DNA from: Uliginosibacterium sp.
Lineage (GTDB): Bacteria > Pseudomonadota > Gammaproteobacteria > Burkholderiales > Rhodocyclaceae
Assembly (NCBI GenBank): GCA_016718265.1
Contig: JADKDZ010000004.1
Location: forward strand, 124,001-188,000
Direction of reading: 5' to 3'
DNA length: 64,000 nucleotides
The notes beneath the pieces were generated by a model. The model was not told the origin of the DNA, did not search any database, and worked only from the letters and a program-made list of their open reading frames with translations. Both the position numbers and the translations under genes were made by a program. Below, piece by piece: positions 52,999 through 62,112 of this stretch (positions are counted from its first letter, which is position 1; each line of letters begins with the position of its first letter).

Positions 52999-53609
52999 CA
53001 GAATAGCTCCACCGCGCCTTCGATCTGGGTGCTCAAGAGGCGATGCTCGTATTCGCGTTCGCGCTCGATGATCGTGTTGTTGTGCACCGAGCGGAGCTTC
53101 TTGACCAGCGCACGACCCGTCTTGGGAAAGTAGTAGACCTTTCTTGGATAGATATCGAGCAGGTCTTGCGCGACGATCGCCAGCCCTTCCGTCTTCAGGT
53201 ATTGCAGCACGAATTCCGCGTTGTGTTCGCCGACGGTGGTGGTGGTAAAGCCGCGCAGCACCTGTCCACCGCCGAAGACCTTGACTTCGAGATTGCGTCG
53301 CTGAGCGCCCATGCTCATGAGCTTGTTGATGAGGATTTCCATGGCGAACGCGCCATAGCGCGCCGACTGCGAGGTAACGTCCGTATCGTCCCCGGGCAGC
53401 ATGAAATGATTCATGCCGCCGATGCCGCTGCGCCGATCGCGGATGCAGGCAGAGATGCACGAACCCAGTACCGTCACAATCACCATGTCACGCTGGGTGA
53501 CGTAGTACTCGCCCGGAAGGATCTTGGCCGCCTCGATGTTGTGCGCACGGTCGAAGTAGATCGTGGGCGACACGTGCGGTGCGTAGTCGTCATCGCTCGG
53601 GATGCTCAC
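52998..53609 (-). CDS. cheD: chemotaxis receptor glutamine deamidase CheD
   Basis: 203-residue CheD. The catalytic Cys lies in VTVLGSCISAC and the His in GMNHFMLPG, with the upstream Thr conserved. It deamidates receptor glutamines and can bind CheC-type phosphatases, none of which is seen here. It is separated from mcp by 100 bases holding a GC-rich hairpin, and overlaps cheB. Confidence 0.95.
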   Translation of the reverse strand: MSIPSDDDYAPHVSPTIYFDRAHNIEAAKILPGEYYVTQRDMVIVTVLGSCISACIRDRRSGIGGMNHFMLPGDDTDVTSQSARYGAFAMEILINKLMSMGAQRRNLEVKVFGGGQVLRGFTTTTVGEHNAEFVLQYLKTEGLAIVAQDLLDIYPRKVYYFPKTGRALVKKLRSVHNNTIIEREREYEHRLLSTQIEGAVELF

Positions 53610-53670
53610 CGCTAGGGCTCCTGATGGCTTGCCGTCTGGTTGGGAATGAATGCGCTCGAACCGGAGGCTG

Positions 53671-53689
53671 GGGGCGGGAAACCCGCCCC
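53671..53689 (-). terminator. GC-rich hairpin between mcp and cheD
   Basis: Perfect 8-bp stem GGGGCGGG (53671-53678) and CCCGCCCC (53682-53689) with a 3-base loop, flanked by further partial pairing (GGCTG/CAGCC). It lies 20 bases beyond cheD-side of the mcp stop codon's upstream spacer, in the cheD-mcp gap, and has no T run. It may weaken read-through or mark an RNA end rather than terminate fully. Confidence 0.4.
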
Positions 53690-53709
53690 ATCAGCCTTCA
53701 CGCGGCTAC

Positions 53710-56259
53710 TTAGAACTCACTCCACTCATCCTCTTCTCCAGCGCTGGCGTGCTTCGCTTTCGCAGCACTCTTGGCGGCAGGCTTTGCACCGCCTGTGCGC
53801 GGCTGCGTCTTGGGTGCGTGCCGCGGCGTGCTTGCCGGCGTCGCGCTGCGAGGGGCTGCAAGCGCAGTCGAAGTCGAGGTCTGATCCATCTTGAATACCG
53901 CGACGGCTTCTGCAAGATTGCGCGCCTGACCGGAGAGGGAGTCTGCGGCAGCGGCAGCCTCCTCGACCAGGGCCGCATTCTGCTGGGTCACCTGATCCAT
54001 CTGTCCAATCGCCTGGTTGACCTGTTCTATGCCGGCACTCTGCTCCAGGGAGGCGGAAGAGATCTCGCTGATGATGCTGGTGACGCGTTTGACCGAGCCC
54101 ACGATATCCGCCATCGTGCTGCCGGCCTCTTCAACCTGCTTGGTGCCGTTGGTGACCTTCTCCACCGTATCGTTGATGAGGAACTTGATCTCCTTGGCGG
54201 CTGCAGCGGAGCGTTGTGCCAGATTGCGCACTTCGCCTGCCACGACCGCAAAGCCGCGACCCTGCTCACCGGCCCGTGCTGCTTCAACTGCTGCATTCAG
54301 CGCCAGGATATTGGTCTGGAAGGCGATGCCATCAATCACGGAAATGATGTCCACAATCTTGCGGGAAGCGTCGTTGATCCCGGTCATGGTCACGACGACG
54401 TTGCCCACGACATCGCCGCCCTTGGCGGCAATGCCCGAGGCCCCCAGCGCAAGCTGGTTGGCCTGATTGGCATTCTCGGCATTCTGCTTCACCGTGGCGG
54501 TCAGCTCTTCGATGCTGGAAGCGGTCTCTTCGAGGCTGGAAGCCTGCTCCTCGGTGCGTTGCGACAGATCGGCGTTGCCCGCTGCAATCTCTTGCGAGGC
54601 AATGTTGATCGTGTCGACCGAGGCTTTGATCTGCTGCACCAGTTCCTTCAGGTTGCTGACCGTGGTGTTCATGCCGTTGCGGACTTCGCCAAAGGTGCCC
54701 GGGTAGTCGCGCTCGATGCGCTGCGTCAGGTCTCCCTTGGCCAGTGCATTCGCCACGCGCAGCACGTCCAGCAGCCCCGTGTCGGTCACGTTGGAGAGCT
54801 GGTTGAGGAGCTCGGAGAGTTCCTTGGTGTAGCCCGCTTTGCCGTCCATGACCATCTTCACCGAGAAGTCTCCGCGGGCGGCAGCTGCTTCAACGATATT
54901 CTTGATCTCGGCAACAATCTTGGTCAGCGCCGCGACGGTGCCATTGACGCCGGCCTTGGTCTGCCCGAAGACGCCGGGGTAGTCCGCCTCGATGTGCTGG
55001 CTGAGGTCGCCGGCTGACAGCGCATTGGCCACCCGCATCACGTCGCGCAGCCCGGTGTCGGTCACGGTTGAGAGTTGATTGAGCAGTTCCGACAGGCGTT
55101 TGGTGTAGCCCGCTTTGCCTTCCATGGTCATCTTGACGGAGAAATCGCCGCGTGCGGCGGCCGCTTCGACGATGCCCTCGATCTCTGCCACGATCTTCGC
55201 CAGCGAGGTGACCGTGCCATTGACAGCGGCTCTGGTCTGCCCGAAAACGCCCGGATACTCCTTATCGATTTTCTGCGTCAGATCGCCCGCCGACAGTGCA
55301 TTGGCCACGCGCAGCACGTCACGCAGGCCGGTATCGGTAATGTCCGAGAGCTGGTTCAAGCCACTGGCAATGTCTTCGGTGAACCCGCGCTTGTCGGCCA
55401 GCGAAATCTTCTGGCTGAAATCACCTTTCAGGGCGGCGTTCACCGTGTCCTGAATTTCGCCAACAATCTTGCGCAAGGCGTCCTGCATGACTTTCATTGA
55501 GGCCAAGAGGCTGGTCGTGTCGTCAGCCTTGAGGCGGACAGTCTGCGACAGGTCTCCTTCGGCGATTTGCCGGACAACCTCGGCCGCGTAATCGGGTTCA
55601 CCACCCAACTGGCGTGAAATCCGGCGGATGAGCAGGGTGGCCGTGATCGTCGCCGCCAGCAAGCCCGCCAGGGTCAGCGTGATCAGGATCCACGTGTCCC
55701 GCGATGTCGCGGCGGCCGTGGCCTGACCTTCCTTGGCCATCAGCTCGCCGACATACTCGGAAAACTTGTCGACGTTGCTGATGTACTGCGCCTGCGGCTC
55801 GCGCACTTGCGTCATCAGGAATTCGGCAGCTTCGTCCCGCTTGCCGGCGCTGACCATCCGGATGAACTCGTCCTGCAGGGTTACGTAAGTGGTGCGGCTG
55901 CTCTTGACGGCGTCAATGATCTTTCGCCCTTGCTCGGTGTTGACGCGCTCGTCGAGATAGGCGAGGTTGGTCTTGATGGTTTCCCGCGCCTCGGCGATGC
56001 GGGCCAGTTCCTTGGTTACTGCATCTGCCGATTTGACGAGCAGGGTATTGCGCATGGCGCGGGCGATGACATTGATATCGTTGACAATGTTTTGCGCCTT
56101 GACGATCTTGGGGACGCGGTCTTCAACCATCAGCGTCATGCCAGTATTGCCTTCGCGCAGCGATACGATCGACCAGATCGCCGCGATGAGCAGCAAAATC
56201 ACCAGAAAACCAAAGCCGAGCGCAAGTCGCGTGGCCAGCTTCATTCCGGATGCATTCAT
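53710..56259 (-). CDS. methyl-accepting chemotaxis protein with serial HAMP repeats
   Basis: 849-residue receptor. TM1 about 14-34, a four-helix periplasmic ligand domain (about 35-187) and TM2 about 190-210. Then a HAMP domain and a chain of further HAMP-like units recognisable by repeated VANALSAGDLTQKI, VANALSAGDLSQHI and VANALAKGDLTQRI, separated by near-identical EAAAARGDFSVKM segments. The signalling hairpin has the conserved tip EGIAFQTNILALNAAVEAAR region (written short here: NILALNAAVEAARAGEQG). The protein ends EWSEF, the xWxxF pentapeptide used to dock CheR or CheB. ATG at 56259 follows AGGAGGTGTGAC. Confidence 0.93.
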   Translation of the reverse strand: MNASGMKLATRLALGFGFLVILLLIAAIWSIVSLREGNTGMTLMVEDRVPKIVKAQNIVNDINVIARAMRNTLLVKSADAVTKELARIAEARETIKTNLAYLDERVNTEQGRKIIDAVKSSRTTYVTLQDEFIRMVSAGKRDEAAEFLMTQVREPQAQYISNVDKFSEYVGELMAKEGQATAAATSRDTWILITLTLAGLLAATITATLLIRRISRQLGGEPDYAAEVVRQIAEGDLSQTVRLKADDTTSLLASMKVMQDALRKIVGEIQDTVNAALKGDFSQKISLADKRGFTEDIASGLNQLSDITDTGLRDVLRVANALSAGDLTQKIDKEYPGVFGQTRAAVNGTVTSLAKIVAEIEGIVEAAAARGDFSVKMTMEGKAGYTKRLSELLNQLSTVTDTGLRDVMRVANALSAGDLSQHIEADYPGVFGQTKAGVNGTVAALTKIVAEIKNIVEAAAARGDFSVKMVMDGKAGYTKELSELLNQLSNVTDTGLLDVLRVANALAKGDLTQRIERDYPGTFGEVRNGMNTTVSNLKELVQQIKASVDTINIASQEIAAGNADLSQRTEEQASSLEETASSIEELTATVKQNAENANQANQLALGASGIAAKGGDVVGNVVVTMTGINDASRKIVDIISVIDGIAFQTNILALNAAVEAARAGEQGRGFAVVAGEVRNLAQRSAAAAKEIKFLINDTVEKVTNGTKQVEEAGSTMADIVGSVKRVTSIISEISSASLEQSAGIEQVNQAIGQMDQVTQQNAALVEEAAAAADSLSGQARNLAEAVAVFKMDQTSTSTALAAPRSATPASTPRHAPKTQPRTGGAKPAAKSAAKAKHASAGEEDEWSEF

Positions 56260-56299
56260 GTCACACCTCCTGCTTTGATTTTTGAGAGCCAGATACCGG

Positions 56300-56809
56300 T
56301 CAGGCGGTGGCTTCTTCCATGAGTTCCATGTCACGACTGCTCATCAGCCTCTCGATGTCGACGAGGATGATCATCCGCTGGTCGATCGTGCCGAGCCCCA
56401 TGATGTATTTGGTGTCGAGCGCGGCGCCGAATTCTGGGGATTCCTTGACTTGTTCGGGTGGCAGCGTAATGACATCCGAAACGCCGTCCACCACGATGCC
56501 GACCACACGCCGCAGTACATTCAGGATGATGACGACGGTGAATTGGTCGTAGCGTTCCTCGCCGACCTGGAATTTGATCCGCATATCGACGATTGGCACA
56601 ATCACGCCACGCAGGTTGATAACGCCTTTGATGAAGGCTGGTGCATTGGCGATGGCGGTCACCGAATCGTAACCCCGGATTTCCTGCACTTTCAGGATGT
56701 CGACCGCGTACTCGGCTGACCCCAGCGTGAAGGTCAGGTATTGCGAGGCGCCGGCGGCAATCGCCGTGGCATCGGTAACGCTCCGATCGGTTTCTAGCAT
56801 GGTGCTCAT
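56300..56809 (-). CDS. cheW: chemotaxis coupling protein CheW
   Basis: 169-residue CheW, the scaffold between receptor and CheA. Typical segments: YLTFTLGSAEYAVDILKVQEI, GVINLRGVIVPIVDMR and VDGVSDVITL. The ATG at 56809 has AGGAGG upstream; an open extension to 56869 overlaps the cheA end and is not used. 40 bases from mcp. Confidence 0.96.
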   Translation of the reverse strand: MSTMLETDRSVTDATAIAAGASQYLTFTLGSAEYAVDILKVQEIRGYDSVTAIANAPAFIKGVINLRGVIVPIVDMRIKFQVGEERYDQFTVVIILNVLRRVVGIVVDGVSDVITLPPEQVKESPEFGAALDTKYIMGLGTIDQRMIILVDIERLMSSRDMELMEEATA

Positions 56810-56831
56810 CTGCAGCCTCCTGGACTGAAAA

Positions 56832-58901
56832 TCAGTTTCGACCGAGCTGGACAAGGCTCGGGACATCAAGGATCAGCGCGACACGTCCATCACCCATGAT
56901 CGTTGCGCCCGATACCCCGGCTACCTTGCGGTAGTTGGTCTCCAGGCTCTTGATGACCACCTGGTGCTGGCCCAGCAACTGGTCGACAAACAACGCGGTC
57001 TTGCCCCCTTCGAGTTCGAGGATGACCACGATGCCTTGCGTCGGGTCGGTCGTCTGGGGGGTGATGTTGAAAATCTCGTAGAGCGTCAGCAGGGGCAGAT
57101 ATTCGCCACGCACGTGGACCACCCGCCCTTTGCCCGAGATCGTGGAGATCTCTGCCGCGCGGGGCTGCAGCGATTCGACAATCAGGTTGAGCGGCAGGAT
57201 GAAGACCTGGGTGCCCACACCGATGTACATGCCATCGAGGATCGCGAGGGTCAGCGGCAGACGGATCGTGATGCGCGTCCCCGCGCCGGGGGTGGTCGAG
57301 ATCTCGACGCGCCCGCCCATGCCTTCGATGTTGCGCTTCACGACATCCATGCCGACGCCGCGTCCGGAGACATCGGTGACCATCTCGGCGGTCGAGAATC
57401 CCGGCGCAAAGATGAGCTGCCAGACTTCGTGGTCCGGGGCATCGGCGCTGATGGGAATGCCGCGTTCTTGCGCCTTGGCGAGAATGCGTTCGCGGTTGAG
57501 TCCGGCGCCGTCATCGATGACCTGGACCACAATGCTCCCGCCTTGCTGCGAGGCCTGCAGGATCAGGGTGCCCTTGGCCGACTTTCCTGCCGCCTGCCGG
57601 ATCTCGGGTGTTTCAATGCCGTGATCCAGACTATTGCGGACCAGGTGCGTCAGCGGGTCCGATAATTTCTCGATCAGACCTTTGTCGAGCTCGGTGTGTT
57701 CGCCGACCAGTTTGAGTTCGACCTGCTTGCCGAACTTGCTCGCCAGGTCTCGCACCACACGGGGGAAGCGACTGAAGACGGAGTTGATCGGCAGCATGCG
57801 GATCGACATGACCGCTTCCTGCAGATTGCGGCTGTTGCGTTCGAGCAGGCCCATGCCGTTGAACAGATTTTCGTTCTGGACCGGATCAAGGGTCGACACC
57901 GTCTGCGCCAGCATCGCCTGGGTAATGACGAGTTCGCCGACCAGATTGATCAGCTGATCGACCTTGTCGATGTTCACGCGGATCGAGGTTTCGTTTTCCT
58001 TGTCGGCCGCACGCCGGGCGGGGACCTCTTTGCCGGTGTTCGCGACGGCGGGATCGGCCGTCGGCGTCGGGGCTGCGACGGGTTCAAAGAAACCGTAGCC
58101 GTCGCCGTCGTCTGGCCGTGTATCGGGGGCCGGCAGGGGTGCCGGGTCAGTAAAGAAGCCGAAGCCGTCGCCGTCCAGGTCTTCCGGGACGGCGGCTGGC
58201 ATGGCGGGGGCCGGCGTGTTCTCCAGGACGCATGGCGTGATTGTGTATTCGTCTGGCTGGGAGACGAATGCGAATATCTCGTCAACTTCGTGCTTGCCCT
58301 GTCCGTCATCGAGGAGGATCTGGATCAGATCGTGCGTGCTGTCCCCGGATTTCTCGACGACCGTGACGATGCCGAGGCGGCGAAGCTCATCGAACAGCGC
58401 GTCGCGGGTGCGTTCGCCCAGCTTGTCGAGCTGGCAGTGGATCTGCCAGGCACCGCTCGCACTGGCTGAGGGAGTCGTCTTTTGCGTCTCGCGGCTTGTG
58501 GCGCCCGCTTCGCGCTGGAGCAGGGCAGATAGCGCCGCTTTGATCTCGACCGCCTCTTCGGGCGCAACATCGAAGCCTTCCCGGTGCCCCTGGAGTTGCT
58601 TGCGGATGACATCACCGGCCTGCAGACTGGCTTCGACAATATCGTTGCTGAGCGCCACCTCGTTGTTACGCACCTTGTCCAGCAGCGATTCCAGCACATG
58701 GGTGAGATCGGCCATGTCGTTGAAACCGAAGGTGCCACTGCCGCCCTTGATGGAATGCGCGGCGCGGAAGATGGCGTTGAGCTCTTCGGCACCCGGTGCG
58801 TGGATGTCCACGGCCAGCAGCAGACGTTCCATTTCGTCGAGGTGCTCTTGCGCCTCGTCGAAGAAGGTCTGGTGAAACTGGGTGAGATCAAAGTCTTCCA
58901 T
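56832..58901 (-). CDS. cheA: chemotaxis histidine kinase CheA
   Basis: 689-residue CheA. Hpt (P1) domain 1-105 with phospho-His49 in AAHSIKGGSGTFG; a P2-like region (about 150-225); an acidic Pro/Asp-rich linker (about 230-300); dimerisation P3, HATPase P4 with HLVRNSLDHGIE and GRGVGMDVVK, and the CheW-like P5 at the end. The ATG overlaps the cheY stop (TAATG). It phosphorylates CheY and CheB in response to receptors. Confidence 0.96.
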   Translation of the reverse strand: MEDFDLTQFHQTFFDEAQEHLDEMERLLLAVDIHAPGAEELNAIFRAAHSIKGGSGTFGFNDMADLTHVLESLLDKVRNNEVALSNDIVEASLQAGDVIRKQLQGHREGFDVAPEEAVEIKAALSALLQREAGATSRETQKTTPSASASGAWQIHCQLDKLGERTRDALFDELRRLGIVTVVEKSGDSTHDLIQILLDDGQGKHEVDEIFAFVSQPDEYTITPCVLENTPAPAMPAAVPEDLDGDGFGFFTDPAPLPAPDTRPDDGDGYGFFEPVAAPTPTADPAVANTGKEVPARRAADKENETSIRVNIDKVDQLINLVGELVITQAMLAQTVSTLDPVQNENLFNGMGLLERNSRNLQEAVMSIRMLPINSVFSRFPRVVRDLASKFGKQVELKLVGEHTELDKGLIEKLSDPLTHLVRNSLDHGIETPEIRQAAGKSAKGTLILQASQQGGSIVVQVIDDGAGLNRERILAKAQERGIPISADAPDHEVWQLIFAPGFSTAEMVTDVSGRGVGMDVVKRNIEGMGGRVEISTTPGAGTRITIRLPLTLAILDGMYIGVGTQVFILPLNLIVESLQPRAAEISTISGKGRVVHVRGEYLPLLTLYEIFNITPQTTDPTQGIVVILELEGGKTALFVDQLLGQHQVVIKSLETNYRKVAGVSGATIMGDGRVALILDVPSLVQLGRN

Positions 58902-59266
58902 TACCGGAATACCTTGCCGAGGACCTCAAGCAGCTTGGCGGGATTGAAGGGCTTGACCAGCCAGCCCGTGGCGCCGGCGCTGCGCCCCTGCGTTTTCATC
59001 TCTTCGCTGCTTTCTGTGGTCAGCATAAGGATGGGGGTAGCGCGGTATTCCGGCAACGCGCGCAGGGTTTTGATGAGGGTCAGCCCATCGGTGTTGGGCA
59101 TGTTCTGATCGGTCAGGATCAGATCGAATTGTGCGGCGCGAGCCTTGGCAATGCCGTCTGCACCATCAACGGCTTCAACGACGACGTGGCCCGCACTTTT
59201 CAGCGTAAAAGACACCATCTGACGGATCGAGGCTGAATCGTCTACGGCCAGGATTTTGCGTGCCAT
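58901..59266 (-). CDS. cheY: CheY-family response regulator
   Basis: 121-residue single receiver. Acid pair in LAVDDSASIRQM, acceptor Asp53 in LTDQNMPNTDG, Lys in LVKPFNPAKL. The sequence matches the CheY encoded at the head of chemotaxis clusters of this layout. ATG at 59266 follows AGGGAG. First gene of the cheY-A-W-mcp unit; no sigma-28 promoter was recognised in the 220 bases upstream. Confidence 0.92.
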   Translation of the reverse strand: MARKILAVDDSASIRQMVSFTLKSAGHVVVEAVDGADGIAKARAAQFDLILTDQNMPNTDGLTLIKTLRALPEYRATPILMLTTESSEEMKTQGRSAGATGWLVKPFNPAKLLEVLGKVFR

Positions 59267-59433
59267 GAACCGCTCTCCCTTTTGCCGCAGGGCAATCTGC
59301 GACAGAGTCATGTGGTTGTAAATTCATTGTGCAGGGCAGCATTTGACGCACGAATGATTACCGCCCGAATGTGTGTATCGGCGATAGCCAGGCGAGAGTT
59401 GAATGCCCATTTGGGCCGGAGCGGACAAGAAAA

Positions 59434-59464
59434 AAGCCCCGTATGCGCGTGGCGTACGGGGCTT
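59434..59464 (-). terminator. Rho-independent terminator after cphA
   Basis: Stem AAGCCCCGTA (59434-59443) with TACGGGGCTT (59455-59464); on the minus strand the stem is followed by a T6 tract. It starts 25 bases beyond the cphA stop codon. Confidence 0.88.
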
Positions 59465-59488
59465 CGCAGCGACCTGCGCTGGGCTGAC

Positions 59489-62059
59489 TCAGCCGGCTTT
59501 GACGCGCGCCGCGATGTGGGAGAGCGCGTCTTCCACCTGATCCACCAGGATCAGGCACAGATCGCCCGCTTGCAGGCGCTCAAGCGCTGTATCGATCGCG
59601 AGGAACTCACCCCGCACCTCGTCGACGCGCGTGCAGCGCCGGGCGCCGACCAGCCCCTGTCGCAGCAAGCCGATCACCTCGCCATCTGCCCGTCCGCGCT
59701 GACAGGCGTCCTGATACAGGAGGATCTCGTCAAAGGCGTCGCCAAGAATCTCGGTCTGCTGGCGGATGTCTTCATCCCGGCGATCACCGGCGCCGCTGAT
59801 GACCACGGCGCGACGCTTGGCCGGCATGGCTTCCACCGCTTTGACGAGGGCCAGCATGGCGTCCGGGTTGTGCCCGTAGTCAGCGATCAGGGTTGCGCCC
59901 CGGTAATCCAGCACGTTGAAACGGCCCGGGGCGTTGTCCGCATCGTTGAGGAAGCTCGCGAGCCCCCTGGCGATTGTCGCCTGGGCAAAACCGAGCGCCC
60001 ATACGGCCGCCACCGAGGCCATGGCATTGTCGACCTGAAAGCTGATGCTGCCATTGCGGGTGAGCGGCACGTCGCACAGCGGGAGCTCGAAACGGGTAGC
60101 GCCTTGCTCGCAGACGATGCTGCGATTCTCCACGTACACCACCCGTTGCTTCTGCGCCCGGTGTGTCGCCATGACGGGGTGATGACGATCGGCCGCAAAG
60201 AAGGTGACAGCGCCGGGACAGTTATCGGCCATGGCGGCGACGGTCGGGTCGGCTGCATTCAGCACCGCCATGCCGTCCGGCGAGACGTTCTGCACGATGA
60301 CCCGTTTGAGCACCGCGAGGTCGTCGAGCGTGGTGATGTAGTTCAGGCCCAGATGGTCGCCCATGCCGATATTGGTGACGACGGCGACCTGGCAGCGGTC
60401 GAAGGCCAGCCCTTCGCGGAGGAGCCCGCCGCGCGCGGTTTCGAAGACTGCCGCGTCGACATCCGGGTGCATCAAGACGTTGCGGGCACTGCGCGGACCA
60501 CTGCAGTCGCCGGAGTCTGTCTGGCGGCCATTCACATACACGCCGTCGGTATTGGTCATGCCGACACCCAGACCGCTGCTGCGGAGCAGGTGCGTGATCA
60601 GGCGGACGGTGGTGGTCTTGCCGTTGGTGCCGGTCACGGCGATCACCGGGATCCTGCCGTCATCCGCATTCGGGTACATCGTCGAAATGATGGCTTCGCC
60701 CACGGCTCGGCCTTTGCCGAACGAGGGCGACAGGTGCATGCGCAAGCCGGGTGCCGCATTGACTTCGACGATGCCACCATTCTGTTCTTCGAGTGGGCGC
60801 AGCACGCTGTCGCAAATCACATCTACGCCGGCAATATCGAGGCCGATCATCTGGGCTGCTGCGACGGCGCGCAGTGCTACGTCGGGGTGTACATCGTCGG
60901 TGACATCGGTTGCTGTGCCACCGGTCGACAGGTTGGCGTTGTTGCGCAAGATCACGCGCTGCCCCTTGGCAGGCACCGACTCTGCGTGCATGGCTTGCTC
61001 GGCAAGCCGCGCCAGCGCGATGTCGTCGAAGCGGATCTTGGTCAGCGAGGTGGCATGTCCTTCGCCCCGACGAGGGTCACTGTTAACCTGCTCGACGAGC
61101 TGTCGTACGGTGTGGACGCCGTCTCCGACTACCAGCGGGGGCTCGCGCCGGGCCGCTGCTGCGAGCTTGCTGCCCACCACCAGCAAGCGGTAATCATGGC
61201 CGGGGAGATAACGCTCTACCAGGATGTTGCTGCTGACTTCTGCCGCCGCCCGGTAGGCCCGCTCCAGCTGCTCGCGGGTATCGATGTTGACGGTCACACC
61301 CTTGCCCTGATTGCCGTCCTGAGGCTTGACCACGACCGGAAGCCCCACTTCACAGGCGGCGCTCCAGGCGTCTTCCACGTCGTCCACAGGGCGACCCTTG
61401 GGCACCGGAACGCCCGCGGCTTCGAGCAGCACCTTGGTGAGTTCCTTGTCTTGCGCGATCGATTCTGCAATCGCACTCGTCGTGTCCATCTCGGCCGCCT
61501 GAATGCGCCGCTGTTTGCTGCCCCAGCCGAATTGCACCAGGCTGCCGGAGGTCAGCCGGCGGTAAGGAATGCCGCGCGCCACGGCCGCCTGCACGATGGC
61601 CCCGGTCGAAGGCCCGAGGCGGACGTCTTCATCGGTTTCACGCAATTTCGCCAAGGCGGCTGCGACATCGAAGGCGGTATTGTGGAGGGCTGCATCCAGG
61701 AGCGCCTGCGCCAGCTTCAGGGCAAGACAGCCCACCTCTTCTTCGCTGTACTCGACCACGACCTGAAAAACGCCTTCCTCCACCGTTGCCGTGGTGCGAC
61801 TGAAGGTGACCGGGCAACCGGCCTGGGCCTGCAGCCCCAGGGCGGCGTACTCGAGCGCATGGGCCATCGAGCTCTGCGCGTCGTGACTGTCGGCCTGGAT
61901 CAGGCCGATTTCGGGGAAAAGTGCGCGAAGGCGATCTTCAAAGCCTGGCAGGGTGCTGATCGATCGCTCTGCCTCGGTGCAGGCGACGATGGCTTCGATA
62001 GCGGTGTGGCGGCTCCAGAGATTGGGGCCGCGCAAGACGCGGATGCGGGAAACTTCCAT
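59489..62059 (-). CDS. cphA: cyanophycin synthetase CphA
   Basis: 856-residue ATP-dependent ligase that extends multi-L-arginyl-poly-L-aspartate. N-terminal domain 1-160 begins VSRIRVLRGPNLWSRHTAIEA, the family hallmark. The ATP-grasp domain (about 220-475) shows PVVVKPQDGNQGKGV and GIVEVNAAPGLRMHL. The Mur-ligase-like domain has an intact P-loop, VTGTNGKTTT near residue 480. A TTG at 62060 precedes the ATG at 62057-62059; the ATG is used. It lies 53 bases downstream of the second synthetase gene on the same strand. Confidence 0.95.
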   Translation of the reverse strand: MEVSRIRVLRGPNLWSRHTAIEAIVACTEAERSISTLPGFEDRLRALFPEIGLIQADSHDAQSSMAHALEYAALGLQAQAGCPVTFSRTTATVEEGVFQVVVEYSEEEVGCLALKLAQALLDAALHNTAFDVAAALAKLRETDEDVRLGPSTGAIVQAAVARGIPYRRLTSGSLVQFGWGSKQRRIQAAEMDTTSAIAESIAQDKELTKVLLEAAGVPVPKGRPVDDVEDAWSAACEVGLPVVVKPQDGNQGKGVTVNIDTREQLERAYRAAAEVSSNILVERYLPGHDYRLLVVGSKLAAAARREPPLVVGDGVHTVRQLVEQVNSDPRRGEGHATSLTKIRFDDIALARLAEQAMHAESVPAKGQRVILRNNANLSTGGTATDVTDDVHPDVALRAVAAAQMIGLDIAGVDVICDSVLRPLEEQNGGIVEVNAAPGLRMHLSPSFGKGRAVGEAIISTMYPNADDGRIPVIAVTGTNGKTTTVRLITHLLRSSGLGVGMTNTDGVYVNGRQTDSGDCSGPRSARNVLMHPDVDAAVFETARGGLLREGLAFDRCQVAVVTNIGMGDHLGLNYITTLDDLAVLKRVIVQNVSPDGMAVLNAADPTVAAMADNCPGAVTFFAADRHHPVMATHRAQKQRVVYVENRSIVCEQGATRFELPLCDVPLTRNGSISFQVDNAMASVAAVWALGFAQATIARGLASFLNDADNAPGRFNVLDYRGATLIADYGHNPDAMLALVKAVEAMPAKRRAVVISGAGDRRDEDIRQQTEILGDAFDEILLYQDACQRGRADGEVIGLLRQGLVGARRCTRVDEVRGEFLAIDTALERLQAGDLCLILVDQVEDALSHIAARVKAG

Positions 62060-62112
62060 CAAACCGGTTCCTGTAGTTGCGCGATGGCAGTGTGGGTGAG
62101 GTGAGCGGACGG

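Noticed and set aside
59282..62104. Very long open frame on the plus strand opposite cphA
   Set aside because: It is the antisense shadow of a GC-rich gene; the minus-strand product has full CphA motifs and the plus-strand one has none.
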